From: Hyphobacterium indicum
GTDB lineage: Bacteria > Pseudomonadota > Alphaproteobacteria > Caulobacterales > Maricaulaceae
Assembly (NCBI RefSeq): GCF_003129605.1
Contig: NZ_QBDX01000003.1
Location: 1-64,000, forward strand
DNA length: 64,000 nucleotides
Reading direction: 5' to 3'
In this document: positions 8,937 to 18,416 of the stretch, piece after piece
Numbering within the stretch: position 1 is the first letter of the stretch
How the letters are laid out: each line of letters starts with the position of its first letter
Program-made: the position numbers and the translations under genes
The notes under the pieces: generated by a model
Databases searched by the model: none
What the model was told of the DNA's origin: nothing
Seen by the model: the letters and a program-made list of their open reading frames with translations, nothing else

Positions 8937-9392
8937 CTAGTCGGGGCTGTTCCGCAACCGGTCCAGCCAGTCCATTTCCATCGTCCGCATGCGCCCGATA
9001 ACGGAAACCATGAAGGCCGTCGACCATCCGATCAGCAGGAATCCGTTGAAGCTTTCCAGCGCTCCGAGGATGCGCCACGGCCCTTCGATGAAGACTTCAC
9101 CGAAACCCACCGTGGTAAATGCGGAAATGGAGAAATAGAGCGCCGCCTCCATGTCGGGAAAAACCCCGATCACTCGATACAGCAGGGCATAGAGCCACAT
9201 TTCGAAGGCGTGGATCACAACCAGCCCCATGACCGTCAACACGATGAAAATGCCTTGCCCGAGACGCGAATGAAATGGCCGCAGGCGGGGCGAACGCGCC
9301 TGCAAAAAGGCCATCAGCAACATCAGCCCCACCATGTGGATGACCACGGTCACTGAAATCATGGCGGCGGAAACAAGCAGGGACGGCATCAT
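8937..9392 (-). CDS. Two-helix potassium-channel-like protein
   Basis: 151 residues from MMPSLLVSAAM; an upstream in-frame extension to 9446 would run into the divergent promoter region and starts with a polar segment, so it was not used. Three hydrophobic segments (about 5-30, 45-72 and 103-128) surround a pore loop whose selectivity filter reads TTVGFGE (residues 93-99), matching the ion-trans-2 family. The usual filter is TVGYGD; Phe for Tyr and Glu for Asp are known variants in bacterial and eukaryotic channels. No cytoplasmic RCK/TrkA domain is attached. Confidence 0.8.
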   Translation of the reverse strand: MMPSLLVSAAMISVTVVIHMVGLMLLMAFLQARSPRLRPFHSRLGQGIFIVLTVMGLVVIHAFEMWLYALLYRVIGVFPDMEAALYFSISAFTTVGFGEVFIEGPWRILGALESFNGFLLIGWSTAFMVSVIGRMRTMEMDWLDRLRNSPD

Positions 9393-9462
9393 GGAATGCA
9401 GCTTACCCCGCTTCCCATTATGATCGATAGCGATAAGTTGGCGCACCAGTCAGGGAAGACAG

Positions 9463-10317
9463 ATGAGCCATCCGATTCACAAATACTCCGCCCTCGCCCG
9501 CCCCGTCGAGCCGAAATATCCGACCAATCTGGCGGTGATGATTCTCGTGCCCGTCATTGCGATCGGCCTTTTTGTCTGGAGCCTGATCGGCGAGACCGGC
9601 ATGGGCCCGGCGCTGCGCATCGGCCTGTTCGGCGCACTGGCGGCCTTCCTGACCTGGGCGCTGGGGCGGGAAATGGATCCCGATCACAACGCCACCGCCT
9701 TCATCGCCATGGCGCTGGCCGTGCTCGCCGCAGCGCTGGGCTATGGTTTTGATCTTCTGACATTGGCGGCGCTGCTGTTTGCCGTGCGTGTGGTCAACCG
9801 CACGGTCGGTCCGCAGGCAATGATCGGCGATGTGATCACGCTGGTCCTGTTGAATTTGGGCGCGGTCTTTATCGAGGGCGCCTGGTGGATGCCCTTCATA
9901 TCCGTCATGGCACTGGCGATAGATGAAGCCTTCGAGCGCAGCACTCTGCCCCAGCGTCTCGCCATCCCCGCGCTGCTTGTCATGGGCATTCTGGCGTTTT
10001 TCGTCGGCGGCGGTGTCGACCTGTCGGTCACTGAAACCCTCGTCCGGGGCTGGGTCGTGACCGTTGTGGTGATCACAATTCTCGTCGCCGGAACGATAGT
10101 GAATACCGAAGAGATTGCCTCACCGATGGATGCCTTGGCCCAGCCCTGCAGCTGCCGCCGTGTTCAGGCCGGCATGGCGCTCATCCTGCTGGCCGGGATC
10201 GCCAGCCTGCTTGGCGGTCAGCCGGGACTGGCCGCCAATCTGGCCATACTGTCGGTGCTTGCTGCCAGCCTTGTCGGACGCAATATCGCGCTCGGCAGGG
10301 ACAAGGACGAGGCCTAA
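9463..10317 (+). CDS. Polytopic membrane protein of unknown function
   Basis: 284 residues, starting at MSHPIHKYSALARP. About eight to nine membrane helices fill residues 22-275 with very short loops, one of which holds a Cys pair (QPCSCRR, about 226-232). No transporter signature was recognised. It is transcribed divergently from the potassium-channel gene across about 70 bp and ends overlapping the convergent beta-propeller gene by 4 bp. Confidence 0.75.
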   Translation: MSHPIHKYSALARPVEPKYPTNLAVMILVPVIAIGLFVWSLIGETGMGPALRIGLFGALAAFLTWALGREMDPDHNATAFIAMALAVLAAALGYGFDLLTLAALLFAVRVVNRTVGPQAMIGDVITLVLLNLGAVFIEGAWWMPFISVMALAIDEAFERSTLPQRLAIPALLVMGILAFFVGGGVDLSVTETLVRGWVVTVVVITILVAGTIVNTEEIASPMDALAQPCSCRRVQAGMALILLAGIASLLGGQPGLAANLAILSVLAASLVGRNIALGRDKDEA

Positions 10318-11273
10318 CGCACCGCCCAGGCCAGCCCGTCCGGCTCGTCTCCGGTCGCAATCTGGTCAATCACGGTCCGCGCCTGCCGGTCGATCACGGT
10401 GACAAAATCGTCCTGCGTATTGGCGATGAAAACGCGCTCACCCTCGGGCGATATCAGAATCCCGATCGGAATTGTACCGACATCAATCGTCGCCAGCAAT
10501 TCGCGGCTTTCCGCCTGAAAGACCGCGACCTGGTTAGACGTGCCGTTCGAAATCCAGACTTCCTCGCCATCCGGCGTGAATTTCGCCCGGATCGGAAGCG
10601 TACCGCCCGATGGAAACGTCTCCAGAACCGTGTCCGTCGCCACATCAATCACCGAAATGGTGTTCGCGGCGCGGTTGGTGACCCAGACTTCCGTACCGTC
10701 CGGCGAGACATCAATGCCTTCCGCGCCCGCACCGGTCGGCACGGTCGTGACCTCGTTCGTGGTGCGGTCAATGACCGTCACCGAGCCGGATCCGATATTG
10801 GCGATGTAGAGTTTTGAGCCGTCCGGCGTCGGCACCAGCTGATGCGAGACGCGCTGGCCGGTCTCCCAGACATTCGTCAGCTCGCCCGTCGCAGACGACA
10901 GTTCGATCACCGTGCCGCTGGTTTCCGTCGTCGCCCAGACATAAGCGCCATCCGGCGAGACCCAGATGCCGTGCGGGCCGCGATTGCCGCCCAGCTCCCA
11001 GATATCCGTGCGCACCGCGCTGTCCAGATCGACAACGGAAATCGTCGTGCCCTGCGCGCCGCCATAATCCGACACATAGGCGGTACGGCCATCCGGAGAG
11101 ACATAGACTTCATGCGGATTGGCCCCGACCGTGACCTGGCCTTCGCTCTCATAGCTGGCCGCATCAAGAATGGAGATCGTGTCATCGCCCTTGTTGACGA
11201 TGACGATCTGATCATCCGCCATCGCGCCCGTGGCGGAAAGAATGGCCGCAAGGCCGGCATAGGTCAGTTTCAT
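10314..11273 (-). CDS. Exported YVTN/YncE-family beta-propeller protein
   Basis: 319 residues. Signal peptide 1-19 (MKLTYAGLAAILSATGAMA). The rest is seven repeats of about 42 residues, each with a V.V.....V....V core and a turn such as VSPDGRTAYVSDYGG or ISPEGERVFIANTQDD, the hallmark of the YVTN seven-bladed propeller. Such proteins are periplasmic or surface scaffolds; some bind metals or quinones, but no cofactor site was recognised. It stands alone, divergent from the desaturase. Confidence 0.85.
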   Translation of the reverse strand: MKLTYAGLAAILSATGAMADDQIVIVNKGDDTISILDAASYESEGQVTVGANPHEVYVSPDGRTAYVSDYGGAQGTTISVVDLDSAVRTDIWELGGNRGPHGIWVSPDGAYVWATTETSGTVIELSSATGELTNVWETGQRVSHQLVPTPDGSKLYIANIGSGSVTVIDRTTNEVTTVPTGAGAEGIDVSPDGTEVWVTNRAANTISVIDVATDTVLETFPSGGTLPIRAKFTPDGEEVWISNGTSNQVAVFQAESRELLATIDVGTIPIGILISPEGERVFIANTQDDFVTVIDRQARTVIDQIATGDEPDGLAWAVR

Positions 11274-11386
11274 AACATCACTCCCCGTGGATCATCTTCA
11301 GCCGAGATGTTGATCGGCCAACCGGTTTGCAAGAGGCCGAACGATCACGGCTTTGCGATCCGGCCGCAGCGGTGTAATTTGGCAAC

Positions 11387-12264
11387 ATGAACACCATGCC
11401 CCTCTCCGATGCCCTGACGCGTGAGGAATTGCGCGATCTCTCCCGCGCCTCCGACTGGCGCGGTTTTCTGATGCTGGGCGGGGATTTCGCACTGGTGATC
11501 GCGGCCTTCGCGCTGGCCATCTGGTCGCCCTGGCTGGCACCGGTCTCGATCCTGATTCTCGCGGGCCGCCAGCTCGCTTTCGCCATTGTCATGCATGATT
11601 GCGCGCACCGGTCGCTGTTCCGGACCAAATGGCTGAACGAATTTGCCGGAAAGTGGATTGGGGGCGCGGCGATTGACGCGCCCTTCCTCGCCTATCGCGA
11701 CTATCACATGAAACACCACAAATATGCCGGGACGCCGGACGATCCCGATCATGTGCTGGTCGAGGGCTATCCCGTCACCAAGGACAGTCTGCGCCGCAAA
11801 TTCATCCGCGATTTCACCGGCCAGACCTTTGTGAAGGAGCTCGCCTTTTCATGGAAGGACGCAACGCTCTCCGGCAAATTGCCCTTCCTCGCCTTCCAGG
11901 CCGTGATGATCGGCGCGCTCGCTCTGGCCGGAGCCGTCTGGGCCATTGCGCTGTGGTGGGCGGCGCGGATTTTCGTCTTCCCGGCCATCCTGCGCCTGCG
12001 CAATATCGGCGAGCATGGCGTCGCCATGGACCGCTATGATCCGGAACCCCGCCGCAATACCCACACGACGAAGGCGAACTGGCTGGAACGGGTCCTCGTG
12101 GCCCCGAACCACGTCCATTATCACCTTGAACACCACATGTTCGCCGCCGTCCCGCCCTATCACCTGCCGCGCCTGCACCGCAGACTGGCCAGCCGCGGCT
12201 ATTTCGAGGGCTTTGATTGCGTGAGTCCGGGCTATGGCACGGTGATCAAGAAGGCGGTGCGAGC

Positions 12265-12268
<4 letters not shown>
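11387..12268 (+). CDS. Membrane fatty acid desaturase family protein
   Basis: 293 residues with the three His boxes of the di-iron membrane desaturase/hydroxylase fold: HDCAH (70-74), HMKHH (107-111) and HYHLEHH (244-250). Hydrophobic pairs lie between box 1 and the N-terminus and around residues 165-205. It would introduce a double bond or hydroxyl into an acyl chain or a related lipid such as a carotenoid; the substrate cannot be read from sequence. It ends overlapping the acyl-CoA carboxylase beta gene by 4 bp. Confidence 0.88.
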
Positions 12269-13797
<1,529 letters not shown>

Positions 13798-13920
13798 GGA
13801 TGCCCCTCTTGGCGAATTCGGTTTGACCGTCAGTTAGCACTGTCCGTACGGAGGAGGCAATTTATTGGGGCGGTGTCGCCTCAATTTTCGATATCTGGCG
13901 GCGGTATCGATTTTGGTTTT

Positions 13921-14030
13921 CCCCTCCCCCTCTGTGGGGAGGGGTAGGGGTGGGGGAGAACATTGAGCCACTGCGTTGATCACCCCACCCGGCCTTGCAG
14001 GCCACCCTCCCCATCAAGGGGAGGGGAACT
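13921..14030. repeat. Palindromic intergenic repeat (G/C-run hairpin element)
   Basis: Three nested inverted repeats fill the gap between pccB and the ATP12 gene: CCCCTCCCC/GGGGAGGGG at 13921-13944, GGCCT-TGC-AGGCC at 13991-14003, and CCCTCCCC/GGGGAGGG at 14005-14027, with GGGGTGGGG and CCCCACCC pairing across the middle. The outer arms are related to each other, so the whole forms a large cruciform-like unit. Elements of this look are scattered between genes in many Caulobacter-like genomes and may act as transcript ends. Other copies were not seen in this window. Confidence 0.7.
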
Positions 14031-14035
14031 GCCAC

Positions 14036-14782
14036 TCAGCTCTTTAGCGCCCCAAGCATCTCACCAATGGCCAGGCATTCCGCCTTCAGATGCCCGGCGC
14101 GCTTCTTCGCTTCGAAATCCTCACCCCAGTGCGCGATCTGATAGTCCTCATCCACGCGGCTGGCCTCGAAAATATCCTCGGCAGTGGCCACCCCTTCCAC
14201 CAGCGCAAAGCCCAGAACCGCCGATGTCGTCAGCGCCGTGGCCTGCATCAATGCCGTCAGCTGCCAGTTGTCATACCCGGCCGCCCGGCTCCTGAGCGCG
14301 TCCAGCGCTTGCGGCGATGTCTCCGCCGGCATGATGCCGGTCACCGCCGGAAGCCGCGCGCCCAGCACATTCTCCGCCCAGCGCAGATGATTATCCCACG
14401 CCTCGGCTTGACGCTCTGCCAGCGCCGATTCTGCTGCGCGATGCCGCAACAGGTCCGTCCCGGCATATTTGACGACTTCCGCCAGCACCGCCTCACGATT
14501 GGCGGAGGCCGCATCAATCGCCCCATGCGCCAGACGTGTCAGCGGCATGGTCGCCGGATCGATGCGTTCGCCCTGTGCTGCCCACTCCTGCGCGATCAGG
14601 CGCGCCAGGGCCTCGGTCGGCACAGCCAGCGCCGACTTCATCGGCGTGCGGATACCGCGCCCGTCCAGCTGCACCGCCCAGCCCGCGTCTGTCTTCGTGA
14701 CATCAGCGGCCTTGTAGAAGCGCTTCGGCAGGCTGTCTTCACGGCTGGGAAGACGCACGCCGTCTTTCATCTCGCCCTTCAT
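14036..14782 (-). CDS. ATP12-family F1-ATPase assembly chaperone
   Basis: 248 residues. Matches the ATP12 family: KRFYKAADV near residue 20, WAVQLDGRGIRTPMK, ALARLIAQEWAAQ, and the C-terminal EDFEAKKRAGHLKAE. In mitochondria ATP12 binds the alpha subunit of F1 until it meets beta; alphaproteobacteria carry the bacterial version. It is the last gene of an operon whose members overlap by 4 bp each (crcB, pseudouridine synthase, HAD hydrolase, ATP12), implying translational coupling. ATP synthase genes are not in this window. Confidence 0.88.
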   Translation of the reverse strand: MKGEMKDGVRLPSREDSLPKRFYKAADVTKTDAGWAVQLDGRGIRTPMKSALAVPTEALARLIAQEWAAQGERIDPATMPLTRLAHGAIDAASANREAVLAEVVKYAGTDLLRHRAAESALAERQAEAWDNHLRWAENVLGARLPAVTGIMPAETSPQALDALRSRAAGYDNWQLTALMQATALTTSAVLGFALVEGVATAEDIFEASRVDEDYQIAHWGEDFEAKKRAGHLKAECLAIGEMLGALKS

Positions 14783-15465
14783 GCCGCGCTCCGCTGCGTC
14801 CCGAACGCCGTCAGGCCGCGTTGCAGACAGGCAAAATCCTCGTGCACGGAATGCGCGCCCGCACCGGTCAGCTCATCTGCGGTGTGAAAGCCCCAGGCGA
14901 CGCCTGCCGCCCTCACCCTGGCGTTCAGCGCCATCAATATATCATGCGAGGAATCGCCGATCATGATGGTACGGTCTGGCTCTACACCGGTTTCATTCAT
15001 CGCCTCGATCACCATGCGCGGATTGGGCTTGCCCGGACCGGTACAGGACGTGTTCAGCGTCACGAAAGCGCCGGTCAGATCATGGGTTTTCAGGATATGG
15101 TCCAGCCCGCGGCGCGGCTTGCCGGTGGCAACGCCCAGCAGCCAGCCTTCCGCATCGAGCGCTTCCAAAATCTCCCGCGCCCCGGGATAAAGACTCTCGG
15201 TATGCGTGCCGTCCGACCGGTTGCGCACGAAAATCTCGCGGAAATCATTGCCGATCTTCACCGCGCCCTCGGCGGGATAATCCGCGGGCAGCAGCATCGG
15301 GATGGCTTCGAACAATTCAATGCCGACAATCTGGCGCACCTGATCATAGGAACAGCCCGGCAGACCGTTTTTGCGGAAAGCCTCGTCCATGGATTCCGCG
15401 ATCAGCAGGCGGGAATCCACCAGCGTGCCGTCCAGATCAAACAGGGCGAGCTTCATATCCGTCAT
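14779..15465 (-). CDS. HAD-superfamily hydrolase (phosphoglycolate phosphatase-like)
   Basis: 228 residues. HAD motif I is LFDLDGTLVD with nucleophile Asp10; a helical cap follows (about 16-80); motif II/III are represented by GVATGKPRRG and GKPNPRMV; motif IV is MIGDSSHDILMA. This is the HAD-IA, PGP/Gph type acting on small phosphorylated metabolites. ATGA overlaps join it to the genes on both sides. Substrate not determinable; repair of 2-phosphoglycolate is the usual guess. Confidence 0.85.
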   Translation of the reverse strand: MTDMKLALFDLDGTLVDSRLLIAESMDEAFRKNGLPGCSYDQVRQIVGIELFEAIPMLLPADYPAEGAVKIGNDFREIFVRNRSDGTHTESLYPGAREILEALDAEGWLLGVATGKPRRGLDHILKTHDLTGAFVTLNTSCTGPGKPNPRMVIEAMNETGVEPDRTIMIGDSSHDILMALNARVRAAGVAWGFHTADELTGAGAHSVHEDFACLQRGLTAFGTQRSAA

Positions 15466-16451
15466 GCCAGCAACTCCGCCAGCGCCGCTTCATCGACATG
15501 GGAAAGCTCGAAACCCAGCGCCCTGAAGGTCTGCGCCATGTGCGGCGGCAGGCCGGCTTCCAGCACCAGCGGCTTGGCGCCGATATGCAACACCAGCCGC
15601 CGGGCATGCAAGTGCAGCCCCTTGCCGATATTCTCCGGATCCTCGCGGTGGGATTTGTATTTGTGATCACCGATAATGGCGTGGCCCATCATCGAGGCAT
15701 GCACACGCAGCTGATGGGTCCGCCCCGTAATTGGCCGCATCACCAGCCAGCTGGCCTTCTGCCCGGCCTCGGCGGCGACGGTGTAGCGGGTCAGCGAGTG
15801 CTGCGCCCCCTCCTCGCCATGATCGGCGGACATCATCATCTCGCGGCCATGGGCGCCGCCCGTATCCTTTTTCAGAAACCCCTTGATCTCGCCGGTCTTG
15901 GGCTTGGGGACGCCCGGGACCACCGCCCAATAGGTTTTTTCCGATTCCCGCGCCTGGAACGCCTTGGCCAGCCTGGCCGCAGCGCCCACCGTCTTGGCGG
16001 TCACCAGAACGCCGGACGTATCGCGGTCCAGCCGGTGCACGAGGCGCGGCTTCTGATCGCCCTTGCCGAATGCATTCAAGAGGCCATCCAGATGGCGCGT
16101 CGTCTTCGATCCGCCCTGTACGGCCAGCCCGGCCGGCTTGTTGAAGACGAGCACGTCCTTGTCTTCATAGATCACCAGCGAGCGGATATAGGCGGCATCC
16201 TCGCGGCTGATGGAGGGCTCCGGTGCCTGATACATCGGATCGGTGTCAGGCAGCGGCGGAATGCGGATGGATTGTCCGGCCTCGACACGCGTATCGGCCT
16301 TGGCCCGGCCGCCATCGACCCGGATCTCGCCCTTGCGTAGCGCTTTTTGCAGCCGGCCCTGCGGGATATGCGGAAAGCGCCGGCGGAACCAGCGGTCCAG
16401 CCGCGCACCCGCTTCGGCCTGCTCCACAATAATCGTCTGAACGCCGCTCAT
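15462..16451 (-). CDS. RluC/RluD-family 23S rRNA pseudouridine synthase
   Basis: 329 residues. An S4 RNA-binding domain (about 16-65, RLDRWFRRRFPHIPQGRLQ) precedes the catalytic domain with the invariant HRLDRDTSG motif, catalytic Asp142, and later RPITGRTHQLRVH near 245. The layout is that of RluC, which modifies 23S rRNA positions 955, 2504 and 2580 in E. coli; RluD-type specificity cannot be excluded. Second gene of the crcB-to-ATP12 overlapping set. Confidence 0.9.
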   Translation of the reverse strand: MSGVQTIIVEQAEAGARLDRWFRRRFPHIPQGRLQKALRKGEIRVDGGRAKADTRVEAGQSIRIPPLPDTDPMYQAPEPSISREDAAYIRSLVIYEDKDVLVFNKPAGLAVQGGSKTTRHLDGLLNAFGKGDQKPRLVHRLDRDTSGVLVTAKTVGAAARLAKAFQARESEKTYWAVVPGVPKPKTGEIKGFLKKDTGGAHGREMMMSADHGEEGAQHSLTRYTVAAEAGQKASWLVMRPITGRTHQLRVHASMMGHAIIGDHKYKSHREDPENIGKGLHLHARRLVLHIGAKPLVLEAGLPPHMAQTFRALGFELSHVDEAALAELLA

Positions 16452-16831
16452 GCGAATATCCGCCGTGCAATCATCAGCCCCACAAACAGGGCCAGAATGG
16501 AAAGAATGACTGATGCCGCGACATAGCCGATGGCATCACCATAGGCCCGGCGCTCGATCATCACCACCACATCCAGCGAAAACGCCGAGAAGGTGGTAAA
16601 TCCACCCAACAGGCCGACCGCAAAAAAGGCGCGCAGCTCATTGGCATCGGCCCGCCCGGCCTGTGCCAGCCAGCCGATGAAACCGCCCATAATCAGCCCG
16701 CCAAGTACATTCACCGCAAACGTGCCATAGGGCCAGTCCGGTCCGATCGTGCGCAGGAAAAACTGTCCGGCAAGGTGCCGGCTGACAGCGCCCAGCGCTC
16801 CGCCCGCGCCAATGAGGAGGATATTGGTCAT
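16448..16831 (-). CDS. crcB: Fluoride ion channel CrcB/Fluc
   Basis: 127 residues from MTNILLIGAGGALGAVSR at 16831; the frame is open for 51 more codons upstream but that part is not membrane-like and has no family match. Four helices with the Fluc signatures GTFAVNVLGG and GLLGGFTTFSAFS, whose Asn, Phe and Thr residues line the fluoride pore. It works as an antiparallel dimer exporting F-. No sequence resembling a fluoride riboswitch was recognised upstream. First gene of the operon ending with ATP12. Confidence 0.92.
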   Translation of the reverse strand: MTNILLIGAGGALGAVSRHLAGQFFLRTIGPDWPYGTFAVNVLGGLIMGGFIGWLAQAGRADANELRAFFAVGLLGGFTTFSAFSLDVVVMIERRAYGDAIGYVAASVILSILALFVGLMIARRIFA

Positions 16832-16998
16832 GGAGCCGGGAGATATGGGAGTTGGGCCCGGCGTGCAAGCGGCACCCATCCATGCATTTTTGCATAGCGG
16901 ACATGGCACAACAGCAATTGTGCATCCAAATGAGAAGCTTAAGTCATCTCCTGTCTGCCGGATGAACTGGCAAACCAAAAACAAAAAGGATGACCATC

Positions 16999-17100
16999 AT
17001 GGATCGATTGAGCGCAACCCTCGCAGCTGTCCTGCAAATCGGCTTCACACTTGCCGTTTTCGGCGGTGTCATTATCGCCGTTGCACCGACGCTGGCATGA
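16999..17100 (+). CDS. Small single-pass membrane protein (33 residues)
   Basis: A short frame starting MDRLSATLAAVLQIG and ending APTLA, followed 10 bp later by a perfect terminator hairpin. AAGGA sits about 9 nt before this ATG; another ATG three codons earlier lies too close to that ribosome site. Residues 13-31 form one hydrophobic helix (FTLAVFGGVIIAVA). It is divergent from crcB over about 170 bp. The ribosome site, codon pattern and terminator argue for a real gene; function unknown. Confidence 0.6.
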   Translation: MDRLSATLAAVLQIGFTLAVFGGVIIAVAPTLA

Positions 17101-17110
17101 TCGACATATG

Positions 17111-17137
17111 AAACGGGGAGCCATGGCTCCCCGTTTT
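17111..17137. terminator. Bidirectional intrinsic terminator
   Basis: A perfect palindrome, AACGGGGAGCC/GGCTCCCCGTT, is flanked by A's on the left and T's on the right, so it can end transcripts from the small membrane gene (plus) and from the convergent gene ending at 17147 (minus). Confidence 0.9.
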
Positions 17138-17146
17138 GATTCCAGC

Positions 17147-17527
17147 CTAAGCCGCATCCGGCCGGGCGCGGATGGCCATGAACAGCATCAGCACCGTCGC
17201 CAGAATGACCAGCATGGCGCTGATCCCCAGCATCGGCCCGAGCGTTTCCCCATTGCCGCCGCCATACAATTTGTAGAGGCCGACGATCATGATCGCGGCG
17301 CCGGCATGATGCAAAACCAGCTGCGCCCAGGCCAGCACGCCTGATCCCATTCTCCAGACCCGGATCAGGATCGCCCACAGCACGGGCAGGACACCGCCGA
17401 CCATCATGATGTGCGCATGAGTGGGCATTTGCCCGTGATCCTGCGTGCGCCCCATATGCTCACCCAGCGCCATGCCGGCGATCAGCCACAGCAAGCCCAA
17501 TACCAGATGTATCCGGTCAACTTTCAT
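17147..17527 (-). CDS. Small four-helix membrane protein, unknown function
   Basis: 126 residues with four membrane helices (about 5-22, 42-58, 66-86 and 96-118). Helix-border histidines (EHMGR, MPTHAHIMM, VLHHAGAAI) recall haem- or metal-binding membrane proteins of the oxidase-associated type, but no established family was recognised. A purine-rich stretch (GGGGAGG) lies before the ATG. It converges on the 17111-17137 terminator. Confidence 0.7.
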   Translation of the reverse strand: MKVDRIHLVLGLLWLIAGMALGEHMGRTQDHGQMPTHAHIMMVGGVLPVLWAILIRVWRMGSGVLAWAQLVLHHAGAAIMIVGLYKLYGGGNGETLGPMLGISAMLVILATVLMLFMAIRARPDAA

Positions 17528-17591
17528 GGAAACCTCCCCTTTTTTCCGCCGCGGAAACTAGGACAGGACAACAACGTGGTAAATTGGAAAA

Positions 17592-18416
17592 CTAGGGTTC
17601 GATAATCCGCACCGCGTAATATTCCTGCGTCCATAGCTGGTAGAGCAGCCAGGCCGGCACACCCGTCGTCTCCCGCAGATAGTCAGCCTGCGAAGCATGA
17701 ATGCGCCAGGCGCGGGTTTTCAGCGCGGCATCCACATTCAGCGCAAAGTCCGGATCCGGCTGCAGATCGGCAACGCGCGCATAGCGCTCAGCGCCAAACC
17801 GCCGCGTACCGGGCCGCGACACCAGCGTATAGGCCAGAGTCACCGCCTCGCCGCGCTGGCGGGCATATTGCTGGGTGGCCGCCAGAGCCGCCCGCCCCAT
17901 CGCCATATGATCTTCATGCAGGGAGACCCCGCTGGGCGGATGGAAGGTCACGACCGCATCCGGCTGGAGGCGCACCAGCTCTTCGAGCACACGCGCGGTC
18001 AGTTGCGCCTCGCTCATCGCCTCCGGCACACCGCCATCGGGCAGGCCCAGCACCACCTGCTCGTCCAGCCCCAGCGCAAAGCCGTGGCGGCGTAATTCGC
18101 CCTCACGCACCACGCCCAGATGCTCCTGCGCCACGATGGGCGGGAACTGCGTGCCCGCTTCGCCGCGCGTGGCGGTAACCGTCGCCACGAAGGCCCCCTC
18201 CTCCACCGCCCGGCTGATCAGCTCGGTCGCAGTGATTTCATCATCGGGATGGGCAAAGACCAGCACAATGCGCTCGGCATTCAGCGCCCCGGTGACGCTG
18301 TCGGCTACCTCGACATCCGGTTCGGCAAAGATGGACCGTCCATACCAGAGCGCGGCTTGTGAGAGCACGAATACCGTGGCGGCGATCACCACCAGACCCA
18401 GCAAAAATCTCCGCAT
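17592..18416 (-). CDS. PIG-L (LmbE) family zinc deacetylase, membrane-anchored
   Basis: 274 residues from the ATG at 18416, which overlaps the rarA stop by one base and has a strong AAAGGAGG site inside the end of rarA. An N-terminal helix (4-25) anchors or exports the protein. The zinc motif FAHPDDE (54-60) and the second metal segment HEDHMAMGRAAL mark the PIG-L/LmbE fold, which removes acetyl groups from N-acetylglucosamine-like amino sugars. Substrate unknown. Translational coupling to rarA is evident, but a functional link is not. Confidence 0.88.
   Translation of the reverse strand: MRRFLLGLVVIAATVFVLSQAALWYGRSIFAEPDVEVADSVTGALNAERIVLVFAHPDDEITATELISRAVEEGAFVATVTATRGEAGTQFPPIVAQEHLGVVREGELRRHGFALGLDEQVVLGLPDGGVPEAMSEAQLTARVLEELVRLQPDAVVTFHPPSGVSLHEDHMAMGRAALAATQQYARQRGEAVTLAYTLVSRPGTRRFGAERYARVADLQPDPDFALNVDAALKTRAWRIHASQADYLRETTGVPAWLLYQLWTQEYYAVRIIEP

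Noticed and set aside
13865-13884. TTGGGGCG/CGCCTCAA inverted repeat followed by TTTT on the plus strand
   Set aside because: No plus-strand gene ends nearby, and the stem has a wobble; it may simply be part of the repetitive intergenic DNA.
16832-16984. Fluoride riboswitch upstream of crcB
   Set aside because: No stretch resembling the conserved crcB-motif pseudoknot was found by eye; a covariance-model search would settle it.
16832-16984. N-terminal extension of CrcB by 51 residues
   Set aside because: The extension is Cys/Pro-rich and not membrane-like, and the Fluc fold begins at the internal Met.
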